Below, piece by piece: positions 25,568 through 34,730 of a stretch of 64,000 nt of DNA. Under the pieces are notes generated by a model. It made no database searches. It was given only the letters and a program-made list of their open reading frames with translations, and was not told where the DNA came from. How positions within the stretch are numbered: position 1 is the stretch's first letter; each line of letters opens with the position of its first letter. Made by a program: the position numbers and the translations under genes. Source of the DNA: JALONH01 sp046329235 (GTDB lineage Bacteria; Bacteroidota; Bacteroidia; Cytophagales; Cytophagaceae); the NCBI GenBank assembly GCA_046329235.1, contig JAXLVA010000001.1:1922001-1986000 (forward strand), given 5' to 3'.

Positions 25568-26968
25568 ATGACAACTGAAAAGAAAAAGTATACATTCCGT
25601 AAACTAATGAATGACATCCACCTATGGCTGGGCATAGGAAGTGGCATCATATTATTCATCATATGCCTCACTGGTACCATTTATACTTTTGCTAGAGAAA
25701 TAACAGAATGGATGGATCACGATAAGTACACACTATCCATACCTGAAAATAGCCAACGTATGTCGGCCTCCTCATTGGTCAGCTCTCTTGAAAAGCAGAA
25801 GTCGGATATGAAAGTGACAAATATATCCATCCCTGAAGAATCGACTTATGCTTGGACTATGACTCTTACTCCTAAAGATATGCTTAACAGCAATCGTAAA
25901 GAGCAAGACAAAAATAAAGATCAACGAGGTAAAGGGAATAATGATAAGAACAAGGAACAAAGAGGCAAAGAAAACTCAGATCGAGCTAATAAAGACAAAC
26001 CGAAAGAAGGTGCTGGAAAAGATAAAAAGTTTGATAGAAGCAGAATAAAAAGCTATTGGGTAAATCCTTATACAGGAGAAATACTAGGCGATTCTAAAAC
26101 ACCTACTTCTCAATTCTTTTCTACTATCATGGGATTGCATCGTTGGTTGCTATTAGAACATTCCACGGGCAGACTTATTACAGGTAGTGCTACTCTCATT
26201 TTCATTCTTATTGAAATCACAGGACTATTACTTTGGGCTCCGGCAAAACTAAGAAGTTGGTCTAAGTGGAATGCATGGAAAGCAGGATTTAAAATCAAAA
26301 CTGATGGTAACTGGAAACGTATCAACCATGACTTACATAATACTCTAGGGTTTTATACTCTATTATTAGTAACAGTAATGGCTATCACCGGCCTCTGTTT
26401 TTCTTTTGAATGGTGGAGAGAAGGATTTGGAAATGTATTTGGAGCACAACCTTTCACTGATAAACTAGGTAAAGATTTAATTTCCGAATATACTGGAGGC
26501 ACTACCGTTTCATTAGATGACATCATTGCGAAAGGCAACTCTACCTTCTCCTACTCTGGAAGCATTCGAGTAAGTTTACCTAGAGATTCCTCCGCATTAA
26601 CTATTTACAGCAAAACTCAAAGCGGCTTTTTCGCTGCAGCAGGAGTAGATAGAGTATTAATAAATCAATACTCAGGAGAAATATTAGCAACAGATCGCTT
26701 CTCTGACAAAAAACTAGGGGAACAAATTGTTGCTATGATTTACCCATTACACGTAGGTGAAATATTTGGAACTAGTACTAAAATACTTTATTTCATCATT
26801 TGCCTTATCGCAACAAGTTTACCGGTAACAGGTACTATTATCTGGATAAACAAATTGCGTAAAAAATCAGAGAATAAATCAAAGGGTAAAAAAGGAACTA
26901 AAAAATCGAATTCTTCCGCGAATGTAACTTTCAAACCGAAACCAACAACGCAGAGTACAGAGATTTAA
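25568..26968 (+). CDS. PepSY-domain inner-membrane protein (XusC-like)
   Basis: The 466-residue protein has the four-helix PepSY_TM arrangement. Helix 1 (about residues 18-40) includes HLWLGIGSGIILFII. Helices near residues 200-225 (HRWLLLEHSTGRLITG) and 262-285 follow, with a final helix near 405-428 preceded by IYPLHVGEIFGT. Conserved His residues in H.WLG, HRWL and LHVGE could hold haem or take part in ferric reduction, as proposed for siderophore reductases. A highly charged insertion (about residues 108-160) contains two copies of DKNK(D/E)QRGK and is unusual for the family. The C-terminus is Lys-rich. Confidence 0.86.
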   Translation: MTTEKKKYTFRKLMNDIHLWLGIGSGIILFIICLTGTIYTFAREITEWMDHDKYTLSIPENSQRMSASSLVSSLEKQKSDMKVTNISIPEESTYAWTMTLTPKDMLNSNRKEQDKNKDQRGKGNNDKNKEQRGKENSDRANKDKPKEGAGKDKKFDRSRIKSYWVNPYTGEILGDSKTPTSQFFSTIMGLHRWLLLEHSTGRLITGSATLIFILIEITGLLLWAPAKLRSWSKWNAWKAGFKIKTDGNWKRINHDLHNTLGFYTLLLVTVMAITGLCFSFEWWREGFGNVFGAQPFTDKLGKDLISEYTGGTTVSLDDIIAKGNSTFSYSGSIRVSLPRDSSALTIYSKTQSGFFAAAGVDRVLINQYSGEILATDRFSDKKLGEQIVAMIYPLHVGEIFGTSTKILYFIICLIATSLPVTGTIIWINKLRKKSENKSKGKKGTKKSNSSANVTFKPKPTTQSTEI

Positions 26969-26992
26969 TAGGCAATTTATATTCTAATATCT

Positions 26993-27028
26993 AAGGATGT
27001 TATCTATTACAGATAGCATCCTTTTTTT
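26993..27028 (+). terminator. Intrinsic terminator of the Xus-like operon
   Basis: A 13-bp stem with one G-T pair (AAGGATGTTATCT with AGATAGCATCCTT) and a 5-nt loop is followed by a T-run, 25 bp after the PepSY gene. Confidence 0.88.
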
Positions 27029-27096
27029 ATTTCATATCCCGTCCCAATTGGAATATACCCAACCAATAGTTAAATTCATTTAACTATTAATATTTT

Positions 27097-27540
27097 ATGA
27101 CTAGCTTCTTTCAAGAATTATTCACCTATACTCATTTCTGTAACACTAAAACAGAAGAGATTTTCGCTACACATCCGGATAAAGTTTCTGATAAAGCGAT
27201 TCTCTTATTTAGTCATGTATTAAACGCACATCACATTTGGAATCATCGTATCCTTGGTCTAACACCGGAATATACCGTATGGCAATTACAACAAGCCGTA
27301 GATTTCAAATCGATGATAGAGAAAAATCATTCAACTACGTTACGAATTTTAGAAAACACTTCTTTAGACAAAGTATTAGATTATAAAATCAGCACAGGAC
27401 AACCGTTTCAAAATACTGTTCAGGATATTTTATTTCACATGATAAACCACTCTACCTATCACCGTGCGCAGATTGCTACGGAGTTTAAAAATCATGGGAT
27501 AAATCCTCCGATTAGTGATTATATATTTTATAAGAGATAA
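27097..27540 (+). CDS. DinB family protein
   Basis: The 147-residue four-helix bundle shows the DinB/YfiT metal site: HVLNAHHIWNHR in helix 2 and HMINHSTYHRAQI in helix 4. Family members are metal-dependent, some acting as thiol transferases, most uncharacterised. It stands alone, with terminator upstream and repeats downstream. Confidence 0.85.
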   Translation: MTSFFQELFTYTHFCNTKTEEIFATHPDKVSDKAILLFSHVLNAHHIWNHRILGLTPEYTVWQLQQAVDFKSMIEKNHSTTLRILENTSLDKVLDYKISTGQPFQNTVQDILFHMINHSTYHRAQIATEFKNHGINPPISDYIFYKR

Positions 27541-27869
27541 ATATGGTTCATATCTTCACTAACCAAGACCTAGTACTGCCCTCCGGGCAGGGAGACTCTC
27601 GCTCTTATTACCACAGGCTTACACCTGTAGTAAATCATATTATGTCCTACGGACAAAACTAACTTAGACCTTTTTAAGACGAGACATTGCTATTTATATT
27701 GAAGCCCTTCAGGCTTCACTCCCCCGCTCTGTTTCTGTTCCTCTTTCTTAATTATTAGGTTTCCTATTCCATTTCAACGCTCCATACTCTCCACCCTATA
27801 ATTCATAACTCATAATTCATAATTCTCTCCGCTCAATTCACCATTCACCATTTACAATTCACCATTCTT
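27541..27869. repeat. Palindrome-rich repeat island downstream of NnrE/NnrD
   Basis: Modules in order: a degenerate GGTTCGT palindrome (27545-27564), CTGCCC/GGGCAG, ACAGG/CCTGT and GTCC/GGAC hairpins (27575-27655), and a GAAGCC-CTTCA-GGCTTC palindrome (about 27701-27717). The CTCTTTCTTAATTATTAGG-type block shared with 20.45 kb follows, then TTCATAA and TTCACCA arrays that enter the 3' end of the next gene. No gene seen. Confidence 0.75.
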
Positions 27870-29351
27870 TAAGAAGCTCCCCGTTGCATCCGCAATATCC
27901 CCTGCCGTCAGTCCTGCAGGGCCGTAACATTTAGCGGCTTCATCGCCGGCATAACCATGCATATAAACTCCTAAGCGGGCTGCATCTAATGGAGAGTAGC
28001 CTTGTGCTAATAATCCGGTTAATATACCTGTTAACACATCGCCGCTACCTGCTGTACCCATACCGGAATTCCCGGAGGTATTAAAATAAATATTTCCTGT
28101 TTGATAATCGATAACTGCCGTGTATGCTCCTTTTAATACCACTATTACTTTTCTTTCGCGAGCAAACTGTTGTGCTTTTTCTAATCGTTCCCAGTCGGAC
28201 GTACACGTAGTCCCTATCAAGCGATCAAACTCCAATGGATGTGGAGTAATGATGGTTCCTTCATCTAACAAAGGATACCAATCGGTATGTTGTGATATTA
28301 TATGCAAAGCCGAAGCATCTACCACCAAAGGTATTTCAATCATATCCAACAATCGCTTGAAGGTGTCGGAAGCTGCATTACCAAGACCAATACCCGGTCC
28401 AATACCTACCGCATGATAACCGGAAAAATCAGGCACTTCTGAAATTTCTGCCACATGTGGATCTCTACTTAAAATCACTTCAGGTGCATAAGCTACCAAA
28501 CTACCGGCAAGGAAAGATGGGATATGTGCTTTCACATAACCTACTCCTGAACGTAAACAAGCTTTGGTAGTTAATAAAGCAGCGCCCGGATATTGAGCAG
28601 AACCTACCATTAACAAAGCTTTACCAAACGTTCCTTTATGTCCGAAACGCGAACGAGATTTCACTAAACTCTTCGCTAATTTTTCATCCAATAAAAACTG
28701 ATTGGTTTCTACCGTTGCATAAAACGATTCCGACAAGCCAATATCCAATACATGCACTTCTCCCATGTACTCGGCATTGGAAGCCATCATTAATCCTTTT
28801 TTCAAATATTGAATCGTAAGTGTGTGTGTCGCTTTGACAATAAACTTACTATCTGACTCTTTATCGATATACATGCCGGATGGCACGTCAATACTTACAA
28901 TATCATTTTCGGATTTATTCATCAATCGAATCACATCCGAATGCAATCCTTCTACCGGTCGGTTTAAACCTACGCCAAACATCGCATCAATCAAGACTAC
29001 ACCGTGTGGTATCTCCGGCATCTCTTTTAAGAAATGTATTTCGGGTACCGCCATCATGGATTGTAAACGAACTAAATTCTGTACACAATCGTCCGACAAA
29101 TCATAAGGCTTAATTAATAAGGTTTGTACACGTACGCCTTTCTCATGCAGCATACGAGCGATGGCTAATCCGTCGCCACCGTTATTACCGGATCCACAGA
29201 AGATCCAATATTCTTGACGGGTAGAATAGAGCGATAAAATCTTTTCCGTAAGAGCATGAGAAGCACGTTCCATTAAATCCCAGGAAGAAATATTCTGCTC
29301 CATGATAGTGACTACATCATGCGCTTTGATCTGAGTTGCATTTAATAACAT
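27852..29351 (-). CDS. nnrD: Bifunctional NAD(P)H-hydrate epimerase / ADP-dependent dehydratase
   Basis: This two-domain repair enzyme restores damaged NAD(P)H hydrates. The N-terminal epimerase domain (about residues 1-210) has FCGSGNNGGDGLAIARML and IDAMFGVGLNRPVEG. The C-terminal ribokinase-like dehydratase has GHKGTFGKALLMVGSAQYPG and GTAGSGDVLTGILTGLL. The ATG at 29351 (MLLNATQIKAHD) is chosen over a longer in-frame start at 29408, which would overlap the PAP2 gene. The C-terminal NGEL and stop are encoded by a tandem repeat shared with the GT2 gene at 4.67 kb. Confidence 0.93.
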   Translation of the reverse strand: MLLNATQIKAHDVVTIMEQNISSWDLMERASHALTEKILSLYSTRQEYWIFCGSGNNGGDGLAIARMLHEKGVRVQTLLIKPYDLSDDCVQNLVRLQSMMAVPEIHFLKEMPEIPHGVVLIDAMFGVGLNRPVEGLHSDVIRLMNKSENDIVSIDVPSGMYIDKESDSKFIVKATHTLTIQYLKKGLMMASNAEYMGEVHVLDIGLSESFYATVETNQFLLDEKLAKSLVKSRSRFGHKGTFGKALLMVGSAQYPGAALLTTKACLRSGVGYVKAHIPSFLAGSLVAYAPEVILSRDPHVAEISEVPDFSGYHAVGIGPGIGLGNAASDTFKRLLDMIEIPLVVDASALHIISQHTDWYPLLDEGTIITPHPLEFDRLIGTTCTSDWERLEKAQQFARERKVIVVLKGAYTAVIDYQTGNIYFNTSGNSGMGTAGSGDVLTGILTGLLAQGYSPLDAARLGVYMHGYAGDEAAKCYGPAGLTAGDIADATGSFLKNGEL

Positions 29352-29362
29352 AAACAACGGTG

Positions 29363-30076
29363 TTAAAAAGTAAAAGAAGCATACATTCCCATCGACCTTT
29401 GATTCCAAAAAGGGTGAAAAGCAATAGGGAATTTAATCTTATTACGATGAGTCCAGTAAGCAAGTTGCATGCTAGTGATACCAATGGCAGCCCCCGCTGC
29501 CACATCGCTGAACCAATGGCGGTCATCGTACACGGCCACTACCGCTATTCCGGTAGCAAACGTATACGCCACAATGGGATATAAAATACTGTGATGTCCT
29601 AATTCAAAAGCGATGAAGGTAGCTCCCAGAAAGGCCTGAGCGGCATGTCCCGAAGGAAAGGAATGATCATCACTTCCATTGGGTCGTGTAATTCCGGTGG
29701 TATATTTCAAACCATACACCACACCTGCCATCAACACTTCTCCTTTGAATAAAATCCAGGAACGCTGTGCGAAAGTGTTTTTTGCCTTTACTCCCAAGGC
29801 ATCGAAAATATATACGGCAGGTATGGGCGCCCATCTCAGATAGTCATCCACATTAGTATGAAATCCGGGAGCCTGACGCTGTACTTCTTCTCGAATAGAA
29901 TAACTGGAAATAGGACCAAAATCCTTCCAAGTAAAAGCCGATAAGCCCAACAATCCTATGGAAGGAAGACTACGTTTGAAGTAATATCCGGCAGGTTTCG
30001 CTTTATTCAGCGAATCTTGGGCATTTGCCCCCAGACTCAAAACCAGACCGAGCAATAGAAAAGTAAACCAACGCAT
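29363..30076 (-). CDS. PAP2-family phosphatase
   Basis: The 237-residue protein has a signal peptide or first helix (WFTFLLLGLVLSLGANAQ) and the three phosphatase motifs: KYTTGITRP, SFPSGHAAQ and DDRHWFSDV with the catalytic His. It likely dephosphorylates lipid phosphates (undecaprenyl pyrophosphate, lipid A or phosphatidic acid) on the periplasmic side. It lies 11 bp upstream of nnrD on the same strand. Confidence 0.88.
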   Translation of the reverse strand: MRWFTFLLLGLVLSLGANAQDSLNKAKPAGYYFKRSLPSIGLLGLSAFTWKDFGPISSYSIREEVQRQAPGFHTNVDDYLRWAPIPAVYIFDALGVKAKNTFAQRSWILFKGEVLMAGVVYGLKYTTGITRPNGSDDHSFPSGHAAQAFLGATFIAFELGHHSILYPIVAYTFATGIAVVAVYDDRHWFSDVAAGAAIGITSMQLAYWTHRNKIKFPIAFHPFWNQRSMGMYASFTF

Positions 30077-30234
30077 CTCTGAAAATTACAAATATTCCAC
30101 CATACCACCAATGCCTACGTGCATAACCGGCATTTTATCTACAGGTTATCCTCTTTGAGCTTTTCTCCCTAAAGAATTAACTAAATTCAACTCCGCAATA
30201 CAAGATTATGAATACAATATCTTTCTTAAGCGTC

Positions 30235-30325
30235 CCCACCATTAAACTGGTGGGCTAACTATCGCTTGACGTAAGTGATGTCGTTTACTCGTTGCAATAG
30301 GCCAGCCCACGGTTTTAACCGTGGG
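30235..30325. repeat. Pair of hairpin palindromes (CCCACCA... and CCCACGG...)
   Basis: CCCACCA-TTAAAC-TGGTGGG (30235-30254) and CCCACGGTT-TT-AACCGTGGG (30306-30325) flank 51 bp in the 272-bp gap before the YejK-like gene. The arrangement of two related hairpins resembles a REP doublet. Confidence 0.65.
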
Positions 30326-30348
30326 GTTACATGTTACATAACAAGATT

Positions 30349-31392
30349 ATGAATATTGAATTAGCCCATATAGAAAGTATCTACACCCATTATGTTGGGA
30401 ATTCCTCACAGGAAGAACAGTTAAATATTTCTAAACAGCCATTAAATATCAGCTCGGAAGAATTACGTCAACTGATTCAAAAATATTTTATTCATCCGTT
30501 TAAAGATAAAGCTTACTATCAATTCACCCATACGAATGATATTCAACTAAACGAAGTCTATTCTTTTGCGAAGCAAATATTTCAAGACCCAAGCAGTTTG
30601 TATTTAAACTCTATACAGATAGCTAAATTCTTGTTCAGTCAATCGTCGCACCCCAATATTAAAGGTGGAGAGTTGTACGTGGTTTACTTTGACGATGTAG
30701 TGGTCGACGGAGAAACCACCGATGCTATCGGTTTATTCAAATCCGAAAGCAAAGAAACCTATTTAAAAATCACTCCTATCTCGGATGGTTTTTCGATTGA
30801 AAGCGAACAAGGCATTGATATTAAAAAGTTGGACAAAGGTTGTATCATCTTCAATCTACAATCGGAGGAAGGATTCAAACTGGGCATTGTAGATCAAACC
30901 AACAAGCAACAAGAAGCGGTTTACTGGAAAGATGATTTCTTACAAGTAACTCAAAAGACGGATAGCTTCCAATACACGGAAAACTATATGCAGTTATGCA
31001 AGGAGTTTGTAACGGAAAAACTACCGGAGTTATATGAAGTAAATAGAACGGAGCAAATTGATTTGTTAAACAAGTCGGTTCAATACTTCAAAAAGCAAGA
31101 ACAGTTCTCCGTTCAAGCGTTCACAGATACAGTCATCGAACAAGATGACATGAAAGAAAATTTTAAATCTTTCACGAAGGAATATCAATCACGATATAAT
31201 GTTCCACTCGTAGATGAATTCGATATCTCTCCTATTGCTGTAAAGAAAAAGCAACAGGTATTTAAGAGTGTATTAAAACTAGACCGCAATTTCCATGTCT
31301 ACATCCACGGAAATAAAGAATACATCGAACGTGGTTTCGACGACGTGATGGGAATGAATTTTTACAAGATTTATTTTAAAGAAGAACAATAA
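30349..31392 (+). CDS. Nucleoid-associated protein, YejK/NA37 family
   Basis: The 347-residue cytoplasmic protein matches the NdpA/NA37 family, starting MNIELAHIESIYTHYVGN, with GGELYVVYFDDVVVDGETTD and YKIYFKEEQ at the end. Homologues bind the nucleoid; the role is poorly defined. The ATG at 30349 is preferred to one at 30331 because the conserved N-terminus begins there. Confidence 0.85.
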   Translation: MNIELAHIESIYTHYVGNSSQEEQLNISKQPLNISSEELRQLIQKYFIHPFKDKAYYQFTHTNDIQLNEVYSFAKQIFQDPSSLYLNSIQIAKFLFSQSSHPNIKGGELYVVYFDDVVVDGETTDAIGLFKSESKETYLKITPISDGFSIESEQGIDIKKLDKGCIIFNLQSEEGFKLGIVDQTNKQQEAVYWKDDFLQVTQKTDSFQYTENYMQLCKEFVTEKLPELYEVNRTEQIDLLNKSVQYFKKQEQFSVQAFTDTVIEQDDMKENFKSFTKEYQSRYNVPLVDEFDISPIAVKKKQQVFKSVLKLDRNFHVYIHGNKEYIERGFDDVMGMNFYKIYFKEEQ

Positions 31393-31486
31393 TTAACGTA
31401 TATTCAGTTTAGTATTAAGTACAAAGTTTGGAGTATTAAGACTTCGAGACTAATAGTTCAAAGAAGTTTTTTTCATGAAAAGAAAC

Positions 31487-31794
31487 AATACTTAATACTT
31501 AATACTTAATACTTAATACTTAATACTTAATACTTAATACTTAATACTTAATACTTAATACTTAATACTTAATACTTAATACTTAATACTTAATACTTAA
31601 TACTTAATACTTAATACTTAATACTTAATACTTAATACTTAATACTTAATACTTAATACTTAATACTTAATACTTAATACTTAATACTTAATACTTAATA
31701 CTTAATACTTAATACTTAATACTTAATACTTAATACTTAATACTTAATACTTAATACTTAATACTTAATACTTAATACTTAATACTTAATACTT
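31487..31794. repeat. Perfect heptanucleotide tandem array, (AATACTT) x 44
   Basis: The 308 bp from 31487 to 31794 are 44 uninterrupted copies of AATACTT. The array ends 3 bp before the ATG of the secreted-protein gene and fills most of the 405-bp gap 31393-31797. Single degenerate units in inverse sense (AGTATTAAG) lie at 31412 and 31427. With all copies identical, the array must be young or homogenised. Its length may also be an assembly estimate. Confidence 0.95.
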
Positions 31795-31797
31795 TTT

Positions 31798-32511
31798 ATG
31801 AAAAACATACTTATCCTTTTGTTGAGCGCATTCATTTTCCAGGCTAATGCACAAAACTGTAACGACGGCTTCTATCCATTTTATGAAGGAGCCTCTTGGA
31901 TCACTACTTCCTACACCGCTAAAGGAGTACCTACAAACGTTGAAAATTATAAAATCAAAAACGTTACAACAGGTACTAATTCTTTATCTGCTCAGGTATT
32001 CGCTACCATTTTCGATTCCAAAGGTAAAGATACTTCTGTGGTAGACTACACGATGTCTTGTGTAAATGGTGTTGTTAAAATCAATATGGAAAATATCATG
32101 TCGAGCCAATTGAAAAACAATCCGCAAATGCAGAACATGGAACTAAAAATGGTGGGAGAAGATTTAGAATTTCCCAGCAGTTTGGCAGTTGGACAAACGT
32201 TACCAGATAGTAAATTAAAAGTAGAAATGTACAATGCGGGCACATTATTCGCTACGATGAATATTGTAGCAACTAGCCGTACCGTGGTAGCCAAAGAATC
32301 CATCACCACTGCAGCAGGCACATTTGAATGTTATAAGGTAACTACTACTTTCAACATGGAAATGATGATGATGAATATTCCTATCAAAAACAGCTTCTCC
32401 TCTACAGAATGGATTTCGAAAGGTGTGGGAGTGGTAAAATCAGAAAGCTATGACAAAGGCGGAAAAATGTTAAGCTATAATTTATTAACGAAGGCACCGG
32501 TGAAAAAATAA
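31798..32511 (+). CDS. Secreted protein, DUF3108/TapB-like
   Basis: The 237-residue protein has a clear Sec signal (MKNILILLLSAFIFQANAQ). The mature N-terminus NCNDGFYPFYEGASWITTSY, followed by a lipocalin-like series of strands and TAAGTFECYKVTT, resembles DUF3108/TapB-type proteins common in Bacteroidota. Function unknown. Its 5' region is the 44-copy heptamer array, so its promoter or leader must lie in or upstream of the repeat. Confidence 0.7.
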   Translation: MKNILILLLSAFIFQANAQNCNDGFYPFYEGASWITTSYTAKGVPTNVENYKIKNVTTGTNSLSAQVFATIFDSKGKDTSVVDYTMSCVNGVVKINMENIMSSQLKNNPQMQNMELKMVGEDLEFPSSLAVGQTLPDSKLKVEMYNAGTLFATMNIVATSRTVVAKESITTAAGTFECYKVTTTFNMEMMMMNIPIKNSFSSTEWISKGVGVVKSESYDKGGKMLSYNLLTKAPVKK

Positions 32512-32563
32512 TAGAGCTAAAGACCGAAATCTTAATACAAAGAGCTCGATGATTAAAAAACAC

Positions 32564-32596
32564 AATCCACAGAAGATGTTCTTTTGTGGATTTTTT
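32564..32596 (+). terminator. Intrinsic terminator after the DUF3108-like gene
   Basis: An 8-bp stem AATCCACA / TGTGGATT is followed by a T-run, 50 bp after the stop codon. Confidence 0.75.
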
Positions 32597-32650
32597 ATAT
32601 ATAAATATTGTTTAACGAAAGATTTACTTAGATATTCGAATTCATTTACT

Positions 32651-34723
32651 TTACTTTACCACATGTACCCAACTATTATAAGTACACTTATCTAGGTAAT
32701 AAACTTTATAATAATATACACCGGATTCTACACTAGAAGACGGACACCATTTTTCAGCATAGTTATTTGAACTAAATACTCTATCCCCCCAACTGTTATA
32801 CACTTCCAGAAAGAATGGCACCGCCAATCCAGTAAAGTCAATTTCCAAACAATCATTTTTACCATCTTTATTAGAGGTAACCAAATTAGAGGCAAATATA
32901 GTAGCATTTATTACCGAAAGTGTATCCGCAATTACACCACAAGCATTAGTGGTGTTTAATATATAATCACCGGATTGAAATGGAGGCGATACTAAAGCAG
33001 CACTGTAGCTAGTCCATTGATAAGTACTATTATTAACCGGAGCAACTTCAATAGATTTATTTTCACATGTAAGTATTGTATCCAAAACGAGTGGACTTAC
33101 CGGCAAAGAGTCAATGATGAGAGTAGTAGTAATGGTATCTGAAAAACAATAATAATACGATACATACTTTAACTGATAACTACCTGAAGGTAATTTTGCT
33201 TTCGTATTGTTATTAATTAAGTAGGAAGACGTATTTTGATTATTAACAACTACAAACCGAGTACTATCTGTATAAAAAGAAGAATTACCCGAAAAATAGA
33301 TACTATCTAAAAAACAATAGGTAGTATTCATATTATGTGTATTAGCCACAGGAGTTACAAAACCTTTGGGCTTTTTGTAATCCGGATGATAAAAATTATA
33401 AATATGGTTATTACGACCTAAAATATAATAGTCATAATCATAGGGGACTGTTCTAATTGAGTTCGTTACTATGGTATCAAAATAAGTAGACTGAAAAGAT
33501 TGATCTATATGATTTATCTTAGTCATAAATAAGTTAGTACTGGCTGGGGCATAATACATTGGAAAATAAATAGAAGTATCTCCCACATAATCCATAGTGC
33601 CATATAAGAGATAGGCATACAAATTTTCATTTAAAATATACTTATCAACAAATCTTTTAATTATATTATTTGATAAGTCTAATTGAAACGTAGGCCCATA
33701 ATCTGGAGTAAAATCCCATTCATTAAAGTAATAATACTCTCCATTATATGAAAAAAGTGAATTATTAGTCATTGGACTTTCATGTGTAATTCTAAATGCT
33801 GTAGAATTATTTATAGAACCTGTTGAGGCATTAAAATCACAGATTACTGAATAAAAAAAGTACACATCTGGATCATTAGTAAGTTCAACATAAGGATAAG
33901 CTACCTTTTCCCCATTTGGTGAATAGACAAGTTGAAATCCCGTACCTGAGAAAGGGGAATAACTCAAATATCTATCTTGATCGTGATGGATATAAAAGTA
34001 AGGCAACTGATTTATTACAGTATCTTCAATTCCACATAGACCAAATAAAAAATTCACCTGTTTATTTTCTTTATATTTCATTATACTAACCCATGTCTTG
34101 ATATTATCCGCGTGTTTCACTGCACTTAATGCAGGTACAACAGAATCCAATAAAACACTACTTTTAATTACAGCCCCACGCCCAGAATTTGCCCAAGTGT
34201 CAACTACATGCATCTTTAATTGACATACATCATAATATTTCATAATTATATTCAATGCATTACTATTTAAAAAAGAACTTTTAGGTTGATCAGTTGAAAA
34301 ATCCCAATTTTCTTGATAAGGTATTGCTTCTAAAAAATAATACAACCTTCTGTTAGTCTCTTCCACCGGAATAAACAAGGATTGCTGATAACTTCCAGCA
34401 AATACATATTCATTCAAATGACCATATTGAATAATTTCTTTACTTGAATTATATAAAGAAAACCCATCATAGTATAACACTGTTTCACCCAATGAATCAC
34501 ATATAGAATTAGTTACATTAATATTGGACCCGATGGTTTTAATATTTGATTTAATTAAAGTGAAGTAAGTGTCATTCGTATTAAAGTACCCATCATTTTC
34601 TTTTGTCTTATCAAACAATAAATTTTCATACATAACTCGTTTGTTTGTTTCATTTTGCCCTAAAGCAGAAAAGCATACTAGTAAAACTAGTATGCTTTTG
34701 AGGATATGGAAAACTAATCTCAT
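32651..34723 (-). CDS. T9SS cargo protein with gliding-motility-associated (CHU_C, type B) C-terminal domain
   Basis: The 690-residue protein has a Sec signal (LVFHILKSILVLLVCFSALGQ) and a long beta-rich body. Near residues 500-580 a CysSer-rich Ig-like or PKD-like part lies. The C-terminal 85 residues (NKDGKNDCLEIDFTGLAVPF ... NSWGDRVFSS ... SGVYYYKVYYLDKC) form the CHU_C/type B sorting domain recognised by type IX secretion. It follows the 848-residue T9SS gene by 7 bp, so both are probably on one mRNA. Surface ligand unknown. Confidence 0.85.
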   Translation of the reverse strand: MRLVFHILKSILVLLVCFSALGQNETNKRVMYENLLFDKTKENDGYFNTNDTYFTLIKSNIKTIGSNINVTNSICDSLGETVLYYDGFSLYNSSKEIIQYGHLNEYVFAGSYQQSLFIPVEETNRRLYYFLEAIPYQENWDFSTDQPKSSFLNSNALNIIMKYYDVCQLKMHVVDTWANSGRGAVIKSSVLLDSVVPALSAVKHADNIKTWVSIMKYKENKQVNFLFGLCGIEDTVINQLPYFYIHHDQDRYLSYSPFSGTGFQLVYSPNGEKVAYPYVELTNDPDVYFFYSVICDFNASTGSINNSTAFRITHESPMTNNSLFSYNGEYYYFNEWDFTPDYGPTFQLDLSNNIIKRFVDKYILNENLYAYLLYGTMDYVGDTSIYFPMYYAPASTNLFMTKINHIDQSFQSTYFDTIVTNSIRTVPYDYDYYILGRNNHIYNFYHPDYKKPKGFVTPVANTHNMNTTYCFLDSIYFSGNSSFYTDSTRFVVVNNQNTSSYLINNNTKAKLPSGSYQLKYVSYYYCFSDTITTTLIIDSLPVSPLVLDTILTCENKSIEVAPVNNSTYQWTSYSAALVSPPFQSGDYILNTTNACGVIADTLSVINATIFASNLVTSNKDGKNDCLEIDFTGLAVPFFLEVYNSWGDRVFSSNNYAEKWCPSSSVESGVYYYKVYYLDKCTYNSWVHVVK

Positions 34724-34730
34724 AGTAGAA

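Noticed and set aside
29352..29408. Longer start for NnrE/NnrD at 29408
   Set aside because: It would add 19 residues unlike the family and overlap the PAP2 gene by 46 bp.
31487..31794. CRISPR array
   Set aside because: The repeat is a 7-bp unit with no spacers and no cas genes nearby; it is a tandem repeat.
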